From positions 1 to 64,000 of the forward strand of contig NZ_BQYM01000014.1 of the NCBI RefSeq assembly GCF_026008515.1: DNA of 64,000 bases, read 5' to 3'. The notes beneath the pieces were generated by a model that worked only from the letters and a program-made list of their open reading frames with translations, was not told where the DNA came from and did not search any database. This document shows, one piece after another, positions 27,397 through 35,718 of this stretch (positions are counted from its first letter, which is position 1; the number at the start of each line of letters is the position of its first letter). The stretch is from Hoyosella levis (GTDB lineage: Bacteria > Actinomycetota > Actinomycetes > Mycobacteriales > Mycobacteriaceae). The translations under genes were made by a program, and so were the position numbers.

Positions 27397-29020
27397 ATGG
27401 CATGACGCGATAGAGCCGCCACGGCGGCTGGTTGGCACCATCATTGGGAACCTCGAGCTCGAGAGTCGCGATCTGCGAGCCGTTCTCGAACATCGTCGGA
27501 TAGCGCAGATTGACCGCATCGGTCGCGCCGCGTCCCTCGTTCGGCACTACGAGCAGGTAGCGCACGCTGTTCCCGGCGGGATCATCGAGGATCGTCACGA
27601 AGTCCCCATCCGAGGGGATCACGAACTGTTCCGGGTTCTCGGAGGCGGCGGTGATGGCGAACCCGTAGACCGAATCCACGATCACGGACCCCGCCGGAAG
27701 AACTTGGGAGTCAAGGAATGTGGCGATACGCCGCTCGGTCGAGAATGACCTGATGATGCTTCTCGCCTCATGCTGGATGCCGAGCCGCTCCGCGACCCCG
27801 GGCGCAACGATCGCCGTCAACGCGTAGTGCTGGGTCGCGAGGGTGCGATCGGTCAAGCTCCACAGGCTGACCGGCAGGGACGCGCACACCAGGAGCACTC
27901 CGGCATTTCCCCATGCGCGCGAGCGGGGCAGGGCAGGCGCGGGTCCGCGGAACCGGCCGCGGCGCCGTGGCCGTGGCGCTCCCGCCCTCGGATATAGGTG
28001 GATCACCAGCAGTACGACCAGCGGGATCGCGCAGATGTAGAACCGCAGGAACGGGAACGTCAGGCCCCGGGTGAACGCGATCGCCTGGAAAACCAGGACC
28101 GACGCGATGATCGCGACGGGAACGATGAGCTCACGCTCCCGGCGAGCGAGGAACATCATGAACGCGATGGGCGCGACGATCGGCAGCGCGGGCGCGAGCA
28201 CCATGATCTCCGCGAGCGAGAATCCCAGCCCTTCGGTGGCGGAGATCCTAGGCACATCGGAGGCCTCGAGGATCGCGGTATTGCCGTACTGGGAAGAGAA
28301 CTGCGCTAGGGCGTCGCCGGTGAGCAGCCAGCTGGCTCCCGCCCACATGGCGAACGCCACCGCGAACGGAAACCCTACGATGACGGCATCGAGCATCGCC
28401 GGAGCAGGCAGGCGGAGCGAACGGCGGGTGTAGCTCACCAGATAAACGGCGAGGATTCCCGCAGCTACCACCACGACGGCGTCATAGCGGGCAAGGTAGG
28501 CGCCAGCGAGCGCGAGCCCGGCGACCGCCAGATCATTGGCGTCATCGCTGTGATACCAGCGCACGAGGCGCCGGACCGTCCATAGAAGGAAGAACAGGAA
28601 CACGGCCTCGCTCATCCCGTTCGCGCCATGAATGATGATCATCGGGTGGAGCGCGAACGCCGCTACCAGGGCGGAAGCGGGCCATCCACCGATCCCGCGG
28701 TCGTGGACGATGCCGGAGACCTGGTAGACCGTTCCGGCCATGAAGAGGGTGGACATGAGGACGCCTGATAGCCCGAACCGGGTGATCTCCGGAATCCACG
28801 GGGTCAATGCCACTGCGGGGAGCTGCGCCATCGCGGGCAGCGGAGTGAACACGAAACCGAGAGCGGCGAGGTGGGGATCGCGGCTATGCAGAACGGCCTC
28901 GGCGCTGGCGACCCGGGCGAGAGCGTCCCCCATCAGGTAGTGGTGCCGCAGTGCCAGCCATAGTCCAACCGCGAGGTAGAGCACACCGCTCGCCAGGCCC
29001 GCGATCGCGTCCCGCCTCAT
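27389..29020 (-). CDS. Polytopic membrane protein, GT-C-like (dolichyl-mannosyltransferase-like)
   Basis: A 543-residue protein with about 10 hydrophobic segments in its first 390 residues and a soluble C-terminal domain of about 140 residues that should face outside. The arrangement resembles GT39/ArnT-type or PMT-like lipid-linked-sugar glycosyltransferases, but no diagnostic catalytic motif is secure. HPMIIIHGANGMSEAVFLFF in the middle is similar to segments of such proteins. The ATG at 29020 overlaps the stop of the GT2 gene by 4 bp. As the last gene of the BcsB/GT2 operon it may transfer a sugar to the exported polymer or to a lipid carrier. Confidence 0.72.
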   Translation of the reverse strand: MRRDAIAGLASGVLYLAVGLWLALRHHYLMGDALARVASAEAVLHSRDPHLAALGFVFTPLPAMAQLPAVALTPWIPEITRFGLSGVLMSTLFMAGTVYQVSGIVHDRGIGGWPASALVAAFALHPMIIIHGANGMSEAVFLFFLLWTVRRLVRWYHSDDANDLAVAGLALAGAYLARYDAVVVVAAGILAVYLVSYTRRSLRLPAPAMLDAVIVGFPFAVAFAMWAGASWLLTGDALAQFSSQYGNTAILEASDVPRISATEGLGFSLAEIMVLAPALPIVAPIAFMMFLARRERELIVPVAIIASVLVFQAIAFTRGLTFPFLRFYICAIPLVVLLVIHLYPRAGAPRPRRRGRFRGPAPALPRSRAWGNAGVLLVCASLPVSLWSLTDRTLATQHYALTAIVAPGVAERLGIQHEARSIIRSFSTERRIATFLDSQVLPAGSVIVDSVYGFAITAASENPEQFVIPSDGDFVTILDDPAGNSVRYLLVVPNEGRGATDAVNLRYPTMFENGSQIATLELEVPNDGANQPPWRLYRVMPSS

Positions 29021-30468
29021 GTCGAGCTGCCCGCCCCTGGTAGCCCATGCGCCGTCTTCTCCCAGAAGGAGGGGTTGCGCAGCAGTTGCCAGCCGCCCTT
29101 GATGGCCGCCACGCTCATCATGATCCAGTAGAGCGGCACCGTCAGGACTGGCAGCAGAAGGTCGTGCTGGTCGTTCTCCCGGATGCTGATCAACCCCATG
29201 AACAAGGTGGCCGCGTTGCCGAGGACGAGGCACGCGATCGCGGGATAGTAGATCGGCGCGGGGAACAGCTCGCCAACCGGTGTCGGTTGCCCCAGGAACC
29301 AGGTGAGCGTCATCATCCAGAAGACGGTGTTGAGGATCGCGATCAATGGCGTGCCAGCAAGCAGCACGGTCATCCGAAGCGTCGAGACCAGCCCTAGCTG
29401 CTTGTAGAGCACGATCGGCCTGCGGGTGTGGACTAGCCAGGTCTGCAGGTAGCCCTTGTACCAGCGGGATCGCTGGCGGATCCAGTTGATGGGGTCGCTG
29501 TTGGCTTCCTCCATGGTGGTCGATTCGAGCACAGCGGTGCGGTAGCCCGCGGTCTCGATGCGCACCCCGAGATCAGCGTCCTCGGTGACGTTGAACGCGT
29601 CCCATGCGCCGATGTGCTCCAGGACTGATCGCTTCAGGTGGTTCGAGGTTCCCCCCAGGGGGATCGGGGAGCGGCTACTCATCAATCCGGGGAGGATGAA
29701 GCTGAACCACAGTCCGTACTCGGCGGTGAACCATCCCGTGAGTAGGTTCTGCTTGCCGTTGTGGAAGCTTAGCTGGGCTTGGACGCATGCGACATTGTCG
29801 CCGAGCCGACGGAACGCGGCCACGGCGCGCCGCAGCTGGAGCGGCTCCGGGTGGTCCTCGGCATCGTAGATGGTGACGATCTCGCCGGTGGCGAAGTGCA
29901 AGCCATAGTTGCAGGCCTTGGGCTTGGTGCGGGGCTCGGCCGGGGGAACCTCGACGATTGTCACTGTGCTGTCGAGGTTGGCGCGATGCGCCGCGGTGAT
30001 CGTGTCCTGGTCGTCGGCCTCGAGGAGCAGGAGCACCTGGAGCTTGCTGGCTGGGTACTCGAGCCCTCCGACCGCGCTGATGAGCAGCGCCACGACCTCT
30101 GGCTCCTTGTAGGCGGGCACGAGGATCGTATATCGCGGCAAGTCGTCATCATCGAGGGCAAGCGCCTCGGCATCTGATATCCGGAGGATCGCATCTCCGC
30201 GCAGGCCCCGGGCAAAGAGCAGCACCCGGTCGGAAATCGTCACGACGTAGGCAGCGGTGAGCACGGCCATGATGACGGTGAGCGCGAGCAGCGGCCAGAG
30301 CGCGATGAACCCGGCGGTGGCGGCGGCGAGGGCAATGAGCATGTTGCGCTGCCAAGGCAGGAAGGCTCGTGATGCGGAAGCGAGCGGATCCCGCCAGGAG
30401 AGCCCGTTGATCGCTTCATCGAGGGCATGGCCTGGATCCACCTTTGGATGTTCGGCGCTAGGGGACAT
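29017..30468 (-). CDS. Processive glycosyltransferase family 2, BcsA-like without PilZ
   Basis: A 483-residue membrane glycosyltransferase. Two N-terminal helices (45-80) precede the GT2 domain with LVPAYKEPE (117-124), DAED (202-205), TEDADLG with the catalytic Asp near 297, and QRSRWYKGY, the QxxRW motif of processive synthases (332-336). Four or more C-terminal helices would form the channel. This is the BcsA/hyaluronan-synthase layout, but the protein ends without a C-terminal PilZ domain, so direct c-di-GMP control is not expected. It lies 17 bp downstream of a membrane protein gene and is co-transcribed with the BcsB-like gene. Confidence 0.88.
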   Translation of the reverse strand: MSPSAEHPKVDPGHALDEAINGLSWRDPLASASRAFLPWQRNMLIALAAATAGFIALWPLLALTVIMAVLTAAYVVTISDRVLLFARGLRGDAILRISDAEALALDDDDLPRYTILVPAYKEPEVVALLISAVGGLEYPASKLQVLLLLEADDQDTITAAHRANLDSTVTIVEVPPAEPRTKPKACNYGLHFATGEIVTIYDAEDHPEPLQLRRAVAAFRRLGDNVACVQAQLSFHNGKQNLLTGWFTAEYGLWFSFILPGLMSSRSPIPLGGTSNHLKRSVLEHIGAWDAFNVTEDADLGVRIETAGYRTAVLESTTMEEANSDPINWIRQRSRWYKGYLQTWLVHTRRPIVLYKQLGLVSTLRMTVLLAGTPLIAILNTVFWMMTLTWFLGQPTPVGELFPAPIYYPAIACLVLGNAATLFMGLISIRENDQHDLLLPVLTVPLYWIMMSVAAIKGGWQLLRNPSFWEKTAHGLPGAGSST

Positions 30469-30485
30469 GTCGAGGGCCTCGCTGC

Positions 30486-31991
30486 TCAGTAGCCTGTGAA
30501 TTGTGCCGCGACAAGCTGCCGGGCGATGGTGGTCATGAGCCGGGCATCCTTGAACTGCGGCTGGAGATCCGTCAATGCTTCGTTGCCGCGGAAGAAGATC
30601 TCCAGCAGCACGGCCAGGTTCGAGGCCATGGAAGGCTCGGGATCCGGGAAGCGCGCGCCGGGATCCCGGTTGTCGAGAGTCGTGAGCACGATCCGCTGCA
30701 CCACATCACCGCGCTGCCACGCGAGGTCTAACCGGGTGGTGGTGAGGTACTGCTTCTCATCGATCACGGAGTAGAGGTGTCCGCTCACGCCCTGGCCCAG
30801 GTCTACGCGGCGCAAAGGGCTGCGTCGGGTTCCGCCGAGGTCATACAGCGTGCTGACTGGGTAGATGTCGAGCTGCACCCGGTTCGGCAGGGTGAAGGTA
30901 TCGATGGCGACGCGGCGCGCTGGGATGGGAGTGCCTGGAAGCTGGGAATAGAGCAGGGTGGTGACCGCACCGGTTCCCGCCGGACCGGCTTCGAGCAGCT
31001 CGAGCTCGGAATTCCGCGGGGTCGCGCGCAGGACCTGGCGGCCCAGGGTCGCCTCGGGGCCGAAGTAGCGGCGCACCCATGTGTACTCCTCTCGCGAGTC
31101 CTCGACCCAGCCGGCCGGGACTACCTGCGTGATGCGCGGCGGGATGTCCGGACCCCTCGCGACCACGGCACGACCGGCTTCGGGAACCGGGATCATGGCG
31201 ATCAGTCCTGCCGCGACCGCCAGCACCGCTACGGAGCGCCACGATGATTCGCTGCTGCCCGACATGCTTGGTGGCCTCCGCTCGCTCGCGCTGGCAGGCC
31301 GTCGCAGCCAACGGACCAGAAGCCACGTGGCGGCAGCAGCGATCACCACGGGAACGCGCTGGAACTGCACTAGCCCGAGGCCAGTGTCCAGCGCGATCAG
31401 CAGGCTCAGCGCACCGAGCCCGATCGCGCATGCCAGCGCATAGATCGCCAAGGACTCGCGCCGATGACGGCCTAGCCCTAGCGCGATCGCGGAGGCGCAG
31501 ATCAAAATGCTTGCCGTTCCGTTTGCGCGCGCGTCGCCCCCGAGCAGGCTCGACAGCAGGCGATAGGACAGTGGGCCACCGGCGATGAGCACGAACCAGA
31601 GTGGCCAGTAGGTTCCGAGCTGGCGCAGCCCGAAGAGCAGCACACTCGCGGACAGGACCATGATCAGCGCGGCGAGGAGGTCGAGCTGCAGCAGCACATG
31701 CTGCTCGGCATACCGGGGTACCACGAGCAGCTTGATCAATCCAGCCACCACAAGCCCCAGGAAGCCAGCGATGGCGTTCGCCTGGCGATCACTGATGGGT
31801 AGGCGCTGGCGCGGCCGTGTCGCGATCCCGACGCCCGCGAGGAGGACCAGGATGACGAAGAGAGGGTAGTAGCCGGTATCCCCGCCACCTTGGGTCGCGA
31901 GAAACATGCCGTGCCAGGTCGGCCAGAAAGCGATCGCGGCCGCGGCAAGGATTGCCACGGACCGAACCGAGGGACGGGGAACCCTGGCCAT
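30486..31991 (-). CDS. Membrane protein of the exopolysaccharide operon, function unknown
   Basis: A 501-residue protein. About nine hydrophobic segments fill residues 10-225. A further helix at about 250-270 is followed by a ~230-residue soluble domain (VPAGWVEDSREEYTWVRRYFG onward) that probably lies outside the cytoplasm. The architecture, a membrane core followed by an EpsI-like extracytoplasmic domain, recalls exosortase/EpsI systems, but I see no secure exosortase catalytic Cys or Arg motif, so no name is given. It starts 9 bp after the BcsB-like gene and ends 17 bp before the GT2 gene, so a role in polymer export or modification is likely. Confidence 0.7.
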   Translation of the reverse strand: MARVPRPSVRSVAILAAAAIAFWPTWHGMFLATQGGGDTGYYPLFVILVLLAGVGIATRPRQRLPISDRQANAIAGFLGLVVAGLIKLLVVPRYAEQHVLLQLDLLAALIMVLSASVLLFGLRQLGTYWPLWFVLIAGGPLSYRLLSSLLGGDARANGTASILICASAIALGLGRHRRESLAIYALACAIGLGALSLLIALDTGLGLVQFQRVPVVIAAAATWLLVRWLRRPASASERRPPSMSGSSESSWRSVAVLAVAAGLIAMIPVPEAGRAVVARGPDIPPRITQVVPAGWVEDSREEYTWVRRYFGPEATLGRQVLRATPRNSELELLEAGPAGTGAVTTLLYSQLPGTPIPARRVAIDTFTLPNRVQLDIYPVSTLYDLGGTRRSPLRRVDLGQGVSGHLYSVIDEKQYLTTTRLDLAWQRGDVVQRIVLTTLDNRDPGARFPDPEPSMASNLAVLLEIFFRGNEALTDLQPQFKDARLMTTIARQLVAAQFTGY

Positions 31992-32000
31992 GCGCGGAGC

Positions 32001-33926
32001 CTATCGGCGCGAGCGCCGGCGAAGAGCGAGGCCGAGCGCCGCCACGCCGCCGACCACGAGGGCACCAATGCCGACCAGGGCCAGAAGCCTGCCCTTTTCG
32101 TCAAGCAGGCCGCCTTCCTCTGCCTTGTCATCGTTTATCCCCACGGCGACCGCTCGTGGTTCCTCATCACCCAGTGCTGCCACGACGTTCCCGGTCAGGT
32201 CGAACCACCTGCTCTGATCGCTCTCGAGCCAAGAAAGGATCGAATCCACGCTTGCGTCCACGCCGTCCGTAGCGAGCGCGATATCACCGTCTACCATCGC
32301 GATCTGTAGTGATCCGTAGCGCTGCGAGGGATCCAGGTTGAGCAATACCTGGGAGCCGTCAGGCCCGTCCACGACGTAGGCATCGCCGCTCTTGCTCAGC
32401 GGGAGGTCCGCGCCGCTCGCGCCGATCAGGATCTTCGGCCCCTCAGAGCGCACCGCGTCGTCGATCGTGCCGATCTGCAGGTGCAGGGGCGTGGCGGAGA
32501 GCGCCTGCAGTCCGGAGACGATGCGGATGAGCCTGCGGGCATGTGCGAAGTCGAACTGCTCGAGGCCTGCGTGGGTGCTCGGCAGCAATGCCTGGGGCAG
32601 AGCCTCGAACCAGGGCTCTCGCGGATCAGCGCCGACCACGGTGAGCGTCGAATCCGGATCCATGGCAAGCGTGACCGGTTGCTCCAGCCCGCAGTCGAGG
32701 CTGGCGCCCGAGATCTCCGCGGATACGGTCAGAGGCATGAACCGGGGCAGGCGCGGACCGGTGATCTCGATGGTCCTGTCGAACGCCCCGCTTGCCTCCA
32801 TCGGCCAGTGGCCGAGGACCTCGTCGCCCAAAGCCACGATTATCTGTCCGCCCTGGGCGGGGGACAGCGGGGTGTACGTGCCGATGAGGCGCAACGTGGC
32901 GTTGTCGACGGCCCAACCGATCCGGGTCTGGTCCAGCGTGAGAGGCAGGCGCACCCGGCCTACCGCGGTCGCGCGGGGCGAGCCGAGCCCAAGATCCCGG
33001 AACGTCGCGGCCTCGGGCGCGATCCGTGGGCGGGAAGCCTCCCCCTCGATCGATGCCGAGGGCGCGGCCGCTAGAGCCGCGAGACTACTGGTAAGGACCC
33101 GGACCTGGGTGGCGAGGTCCGGCCCGCTGCCCGCCATGCGCAGCGTCGGCATCCGGCCTGGCTCCGTACCGAGGTCGATCGCGCTGCCGGAGGCTTCCGC
33201 GATGACGAACCGCCGAGCAAGGAAGGCATTGTCCTGTCCCGGATCCTGACCGCGCCCCGGGAGCTGCTCGACCTCCACACGCGTTCCTTGGCCTCGATAT
33301 CGGTGCACGAGAACCGTGGCAAGCTCGGTGGCGGCAGTGACCTCGACCGGCGAGGGATCGGTCGGGATCGCGATGACCGCGCGATCGAGCAGCGGCGGGA
33401 GGAATCCAGAGATCGAGGCGGGCGGGGACTCGTCACCGGAGAACTCGACCGAGATCTCCCTCAGGGAGATCGTTGGCCTGTCCCAGTAGGTGAAGCAGTC
33501 GAGCCGCTCCGGCACCGCGGTCGAGACGAGTTCCACCGTGGTGGCGCCAGCAGAGATGTCTGTTCCCGCCAGCGGGAGCCTGACGATCGGCGAATCGGCG
33601 AGGCTCGCAGCGGTCAGCTCGGTCCGGCTGACCACCGCGTCCTGGTGAACCACATCGATGATGCCACGCGAGGCATCCGGTGGCATGGTCGCTCGTGCCT
33701 CGAGGAACTCCGGCCGCAAGCCCTCGGGAACGGGGATGGTCCGCACCACGACGTCGCGGTCACCCAGGAAATCGACTTCGGCACCGAAACCAAGATCGCC
33801 CGCGGGGATCCGCGCATCTGCTCGCGCCGTTGCCGTGCCTGTAGCCAGGGCATGCCCGCCCGCCAGCGCGATCGCAAGCGCGCAAGGAGCCATGAGGCCG
33901 CGCTGCGCAGGAAGTCGTAAAGGCAT
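32001..33926 (-). CDS. BcsB-like exopolysaccharide synthase accessory subunit
   Basis: A 641-residue exported protein with an N-terminal signal sequence (MPLRLPAQRG, hydrophobic to about 30) and one C-terminal membrane helix (LALVGIGALVVGGVAALGLAL) followed by RRRSRR. The body is beta-rich and shows BcsB features, including CFTYWDRPTISLREISVEF, paired carbohydrate-binding-like and flavodoxin-like segments, and FVIAEA/ILIGA strands. BcsB anchors next to BcsA and guides the nascent polymer. It is the first gene of a four-gene operon (BcsB-like, membrane protein, GT2, GT-C-like). It probably pairs with the BcsA-like GT2. The identity of the polymer (cellulose or another glucan) is not shown. Confidence 0.75.
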   Translation of the reverse strand: MPLRLPAQRGLMAPCALAIALAGGHALATGTATARADARIPAGDLGFGAEVDFLGDRDVVVRTIPVPEGLRPEFLEARATMPPDASRGIIDVVHQDAVVSRTELTAASLADSPIVRLPLAGTDISAGATTVELVSTAVPERLDCFTYWDRPTISLREISVEFSGDESPPASISGFLPPLLDRAVIAIPTDPSPVEVTAATELATVLVHRYRGQGTRVEVEQLPGRGQDPGQDNAFLARRFVIAEASGSAIDLGTEPGRMPTLRMAGSGPDLATQVRVLTSSLAALAAAPSASIEGEASRPRIAPEAATFRDLGLGSPRATAVGRVRLPLTLDQTRIGWAVDNATLRLIGTYTPLSPAQGGQIIVALGDEVLGHWPMEASGAFDRTIEITGPRLPRFMPLTVSAEISGASLDCGLEQPVTLAMDPDSTLTVVGADPREPWFEALPQALLPSTHAGLEQFDFAHARRLIRIVSGLQALSATPLHLQIGTIDDAVRSEGPKILIGASGADLPLSKSGDAYVVDGPDGSQVLLNLDPSQRYGSLQIAMVDGDIALATDGVDASVDSILSWLESDQSRWFDLTGNVVAALGDEEPRAVAVGINDDKAEEGGLLDEKGRLLALVGIGALVVGGVAALGLALRRRSRR

Positions 33927-34015
33927 GGTGGCCCCGTCGTCGAAATGGAACGCAACAGATTGATTATGTTTCCATACGGGGCAATCTGCTACGCGCGATC
34001 GCGTTGAATGGTGGG

Positions 34016-34741
34016 ATGTACCACCTGATCCGGCGCGAGGATATGCCGACCGAGGGAATGCTCCTGCATCCGGCCTCGCTCGCCACGGAAGGATTCATCC
34101 ATTGCACCGGCACGGTGGAGACCCTGGTGGCGGTGGCCAACGCCTTCTACCGGGGCTGGACAGGCGACGTGCTGGCGCTGGAGCTCGACCCCGAGCGGAT
34201 CGGCCAGCCCGTGCGCTGGGAGGCCGCGGACCCCGCGCCGCCGCCAGGGGTTCCTGCCGACGTGCTGTTCCCGCACATCTACGGGCCGCTCGACCCCATG
34301 GCGGCACGACGTGTGCTGCATGCCCGTCGTGACATCGATGGCACCTACCGGGGATTCGAGCCGCGGCCCGCGCTCGCCGAGAAGCATGACCTTGCCCCGC
34401 ACCCGGAGGGCGGCTGGTTCCGGCGCACCTGGACGAGCACCGGCCAGGCCCGCACCGAGCGCGGCGATCGGGATCTTGCCTCGGCGATCCTTTTCCACAT
34501 CCCCGCGGGGCATGGCACGCGTGAGCACATCGTGGCGTCCGATGAGCTGTGGCTCTGGCATGGACCGGGGGCGGTCAGGCTAGCCATCGATGGGACCAGC
34601 CACCGTCTCCATCGCGACGCCAGCCCGCAGGTGCTCGTGCCCGCGGGCACGAGCCAGTCCGCCCACGCCATCGATGACACGCTCGTCACGTGCGTGGTCA
34701 GCCCCGCGTTCGACTACCGCGACCTGCGCATCATCGAGTGA
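34016..34741 (+). CDS. DUF952 - cupin_5 (DUF985) fusion protein
   Basis: A 241-residue two-domain protein. Residues 1-110 match DUF952 (YHLIRREDM, EGFIHCTGT, FPHIYGPLD). Residues 118-240 match the cupin_5/DUF985 family (HPEGGWFRRTW, SAILFHIPAG, ELWLWHGPGAVRLAI). Each half is usually a separate small protein; both are uncharacterised, and the cupin half may bind a metal or sugar. The ATG at 34016 is chosen over the TTG four codons upstream. It is divergent from the BcsB-like operon. Confidence 0.85.
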   Translation: MYHLIRREDMPTEGMLLHPASLATEGFIHCTGTVETLVAVANAFYRGWTGDVLALELDPERIGQPVRWEAADPAPPPGVPADVLFPHIYGPLDPMAARRVLHARRDIDGTYRGFEPRPALAEKHDLAPHPEGGWFRRTWTSTGQARTERGDRDLASAILFHIPAGHGTREHIVASDELWLWHGPGAVRLAIDGTSHRLHRDASPQVLVPAGTSQSAHAIDDTLVTCVVSPAFDYRDLRIIE

Positions 34742-34759
34742 TCGGCTACCGGCTGCCGA

Positions 34760-35068
34760 CTAGTCGCCGAGCGGGCCACGCCCCTCGGAGGACCGCTGCC
34801 GATCGTTGGTATCAGGCAGTGCCTCGCTCAGCACCAGGGCCGAGCGCCGCCACAGGAGGGTCCCGACGAGGAGCAGCAGCACGGCGATCACGCCCAGGGC
34901 AATGGCCACGCCCGTCATCCCGCCGGCAGCAGCTGCCAAGGCGCCCGGCACCGCGATGATGGCGAGCGCGATCAGGATGTAGGCGATGTTCTTGCCCGCG
35001 ATGATCCCCTTGGGAGGATTGGCCGGGGCATTGTTGCTCGAGGACTGGTCCGTGCCGCGCTCTGTCAT
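34760..35068 (-). CDS. Small two-helix membrane protein, function unknown
   Basis: A 102-residue protein with a disordered N-terminus (TERGTDQSSSNNAPANPPKG). Two adjacent membrane helices (about 28-47 and 50-72) follow, then a charged cytoplasmic tail. The ATG at 35068 is the first start after a purine-rich site. It lies between the DUF952-cupin gene (convergent) and the VanY gene (same strand). I do not recognise a family. Confidence 0.65.
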   Translation of the reverse strand: MTERGTDQSSSNNAPANPPKGIIAGKNIAYILIALAIIAVPGALAAAAGGMTGVAIALGVIAVLLLLVGTLLWRRSALVLSEALPDTNDRQRSSEGRGPLGD

Positions 35069-35145
35069 CGCGCTGCCTCTCCGTAGGTTACGGGTTACAT
35101 GATCAATTATGCCAGCGCGCCCCGGGGCAGGCATTCACTGCTGCT

Positions 35146-35637
35146 CTAGCGCCAGCTCGCGTCCGGCAGTGGTCGCGGGCACGGCGTGCCCGGGAACGTG
35201 GCGAGCTCGAAGTGCCACCACTCATTGATGAACGATTGGCACAACCCATAGCGGAAGCCATTGCGCTGCAACCATGCCGCGCCGTCCCTCGGGCCGACAT
35301 CCACCGCGTCACCGGTGACATGCGTGGATTCATCGGGGGGCAGCACCCACCGCCTCGCCTCGTCGGGGCTGCCGTACGTTGCCAGGCCCTGCTCCCACAG
35401 TGCTTGCTGCTGCTCCGCGGATCGGGCGCCCGAGGTCACCGAGATGACGACCCCCTCGGCCCGGGCATCGGCCACGGCCAAGGTGTAGGCCAGAGCCAGC
35501 AGCGGGTCGAGCCTGTCGGTGCCCTCGGCGGAGCCCGTAGCGAGCGGCTGGGCCACCGCCACCCCGGGAAGCAGCACCGCGGCCAGCCCCGCGCTCGCTA
35601 CCACCATGCCTGTCCGCATTCGCTGCCATCGCCGCAT
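35146..35637 (-). CDS. Secreted D-alanyl-D-alanine carboxypeptidase, VanY family
   Basis: A 163-residue exported protein. A signal peptide (MRRWQRMRTG, then a hydrophobic run ending AVAQ) precedes the VanY domain. The zinc-binding motif STHVTGDAVDV (consensus SxHxxGxAxD) and EWWHFE supply the metal ligands and catalytic base. The enzyme trims the terminal D-Ala from peptidoglycan stem peptides. Two Cys (LCQSF and TPCPR) could form a disulfide. The ATG at 35637 is the first in-frame start; the open frame upstream runs antisense into the divergent PrsW gene. Confidence 0.88.
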   Translation of the reverse strand: MRRWQRMRTGMVVASAGLAAVLLPGVAVAQPLATGSAEGTDRLDPLLALAYTLAVADARAEGVVISVTSGARSAEQQQALWEQGLATYGSPDEARRWVLPPDESTHVTGDAVDVGPRDGAAWLQRNGFRYGLCQSFINEWWHFELATFPGTPCPRPLPDASWR

Positions 35638-35718
35638 GCGGGCCAGCCTAGCCGTAGCGATAGCATCAGGAAGCCTGATCCGCGCTGGCGAGCGCGCTGC
35701 CGACACGATGGGGGAACG

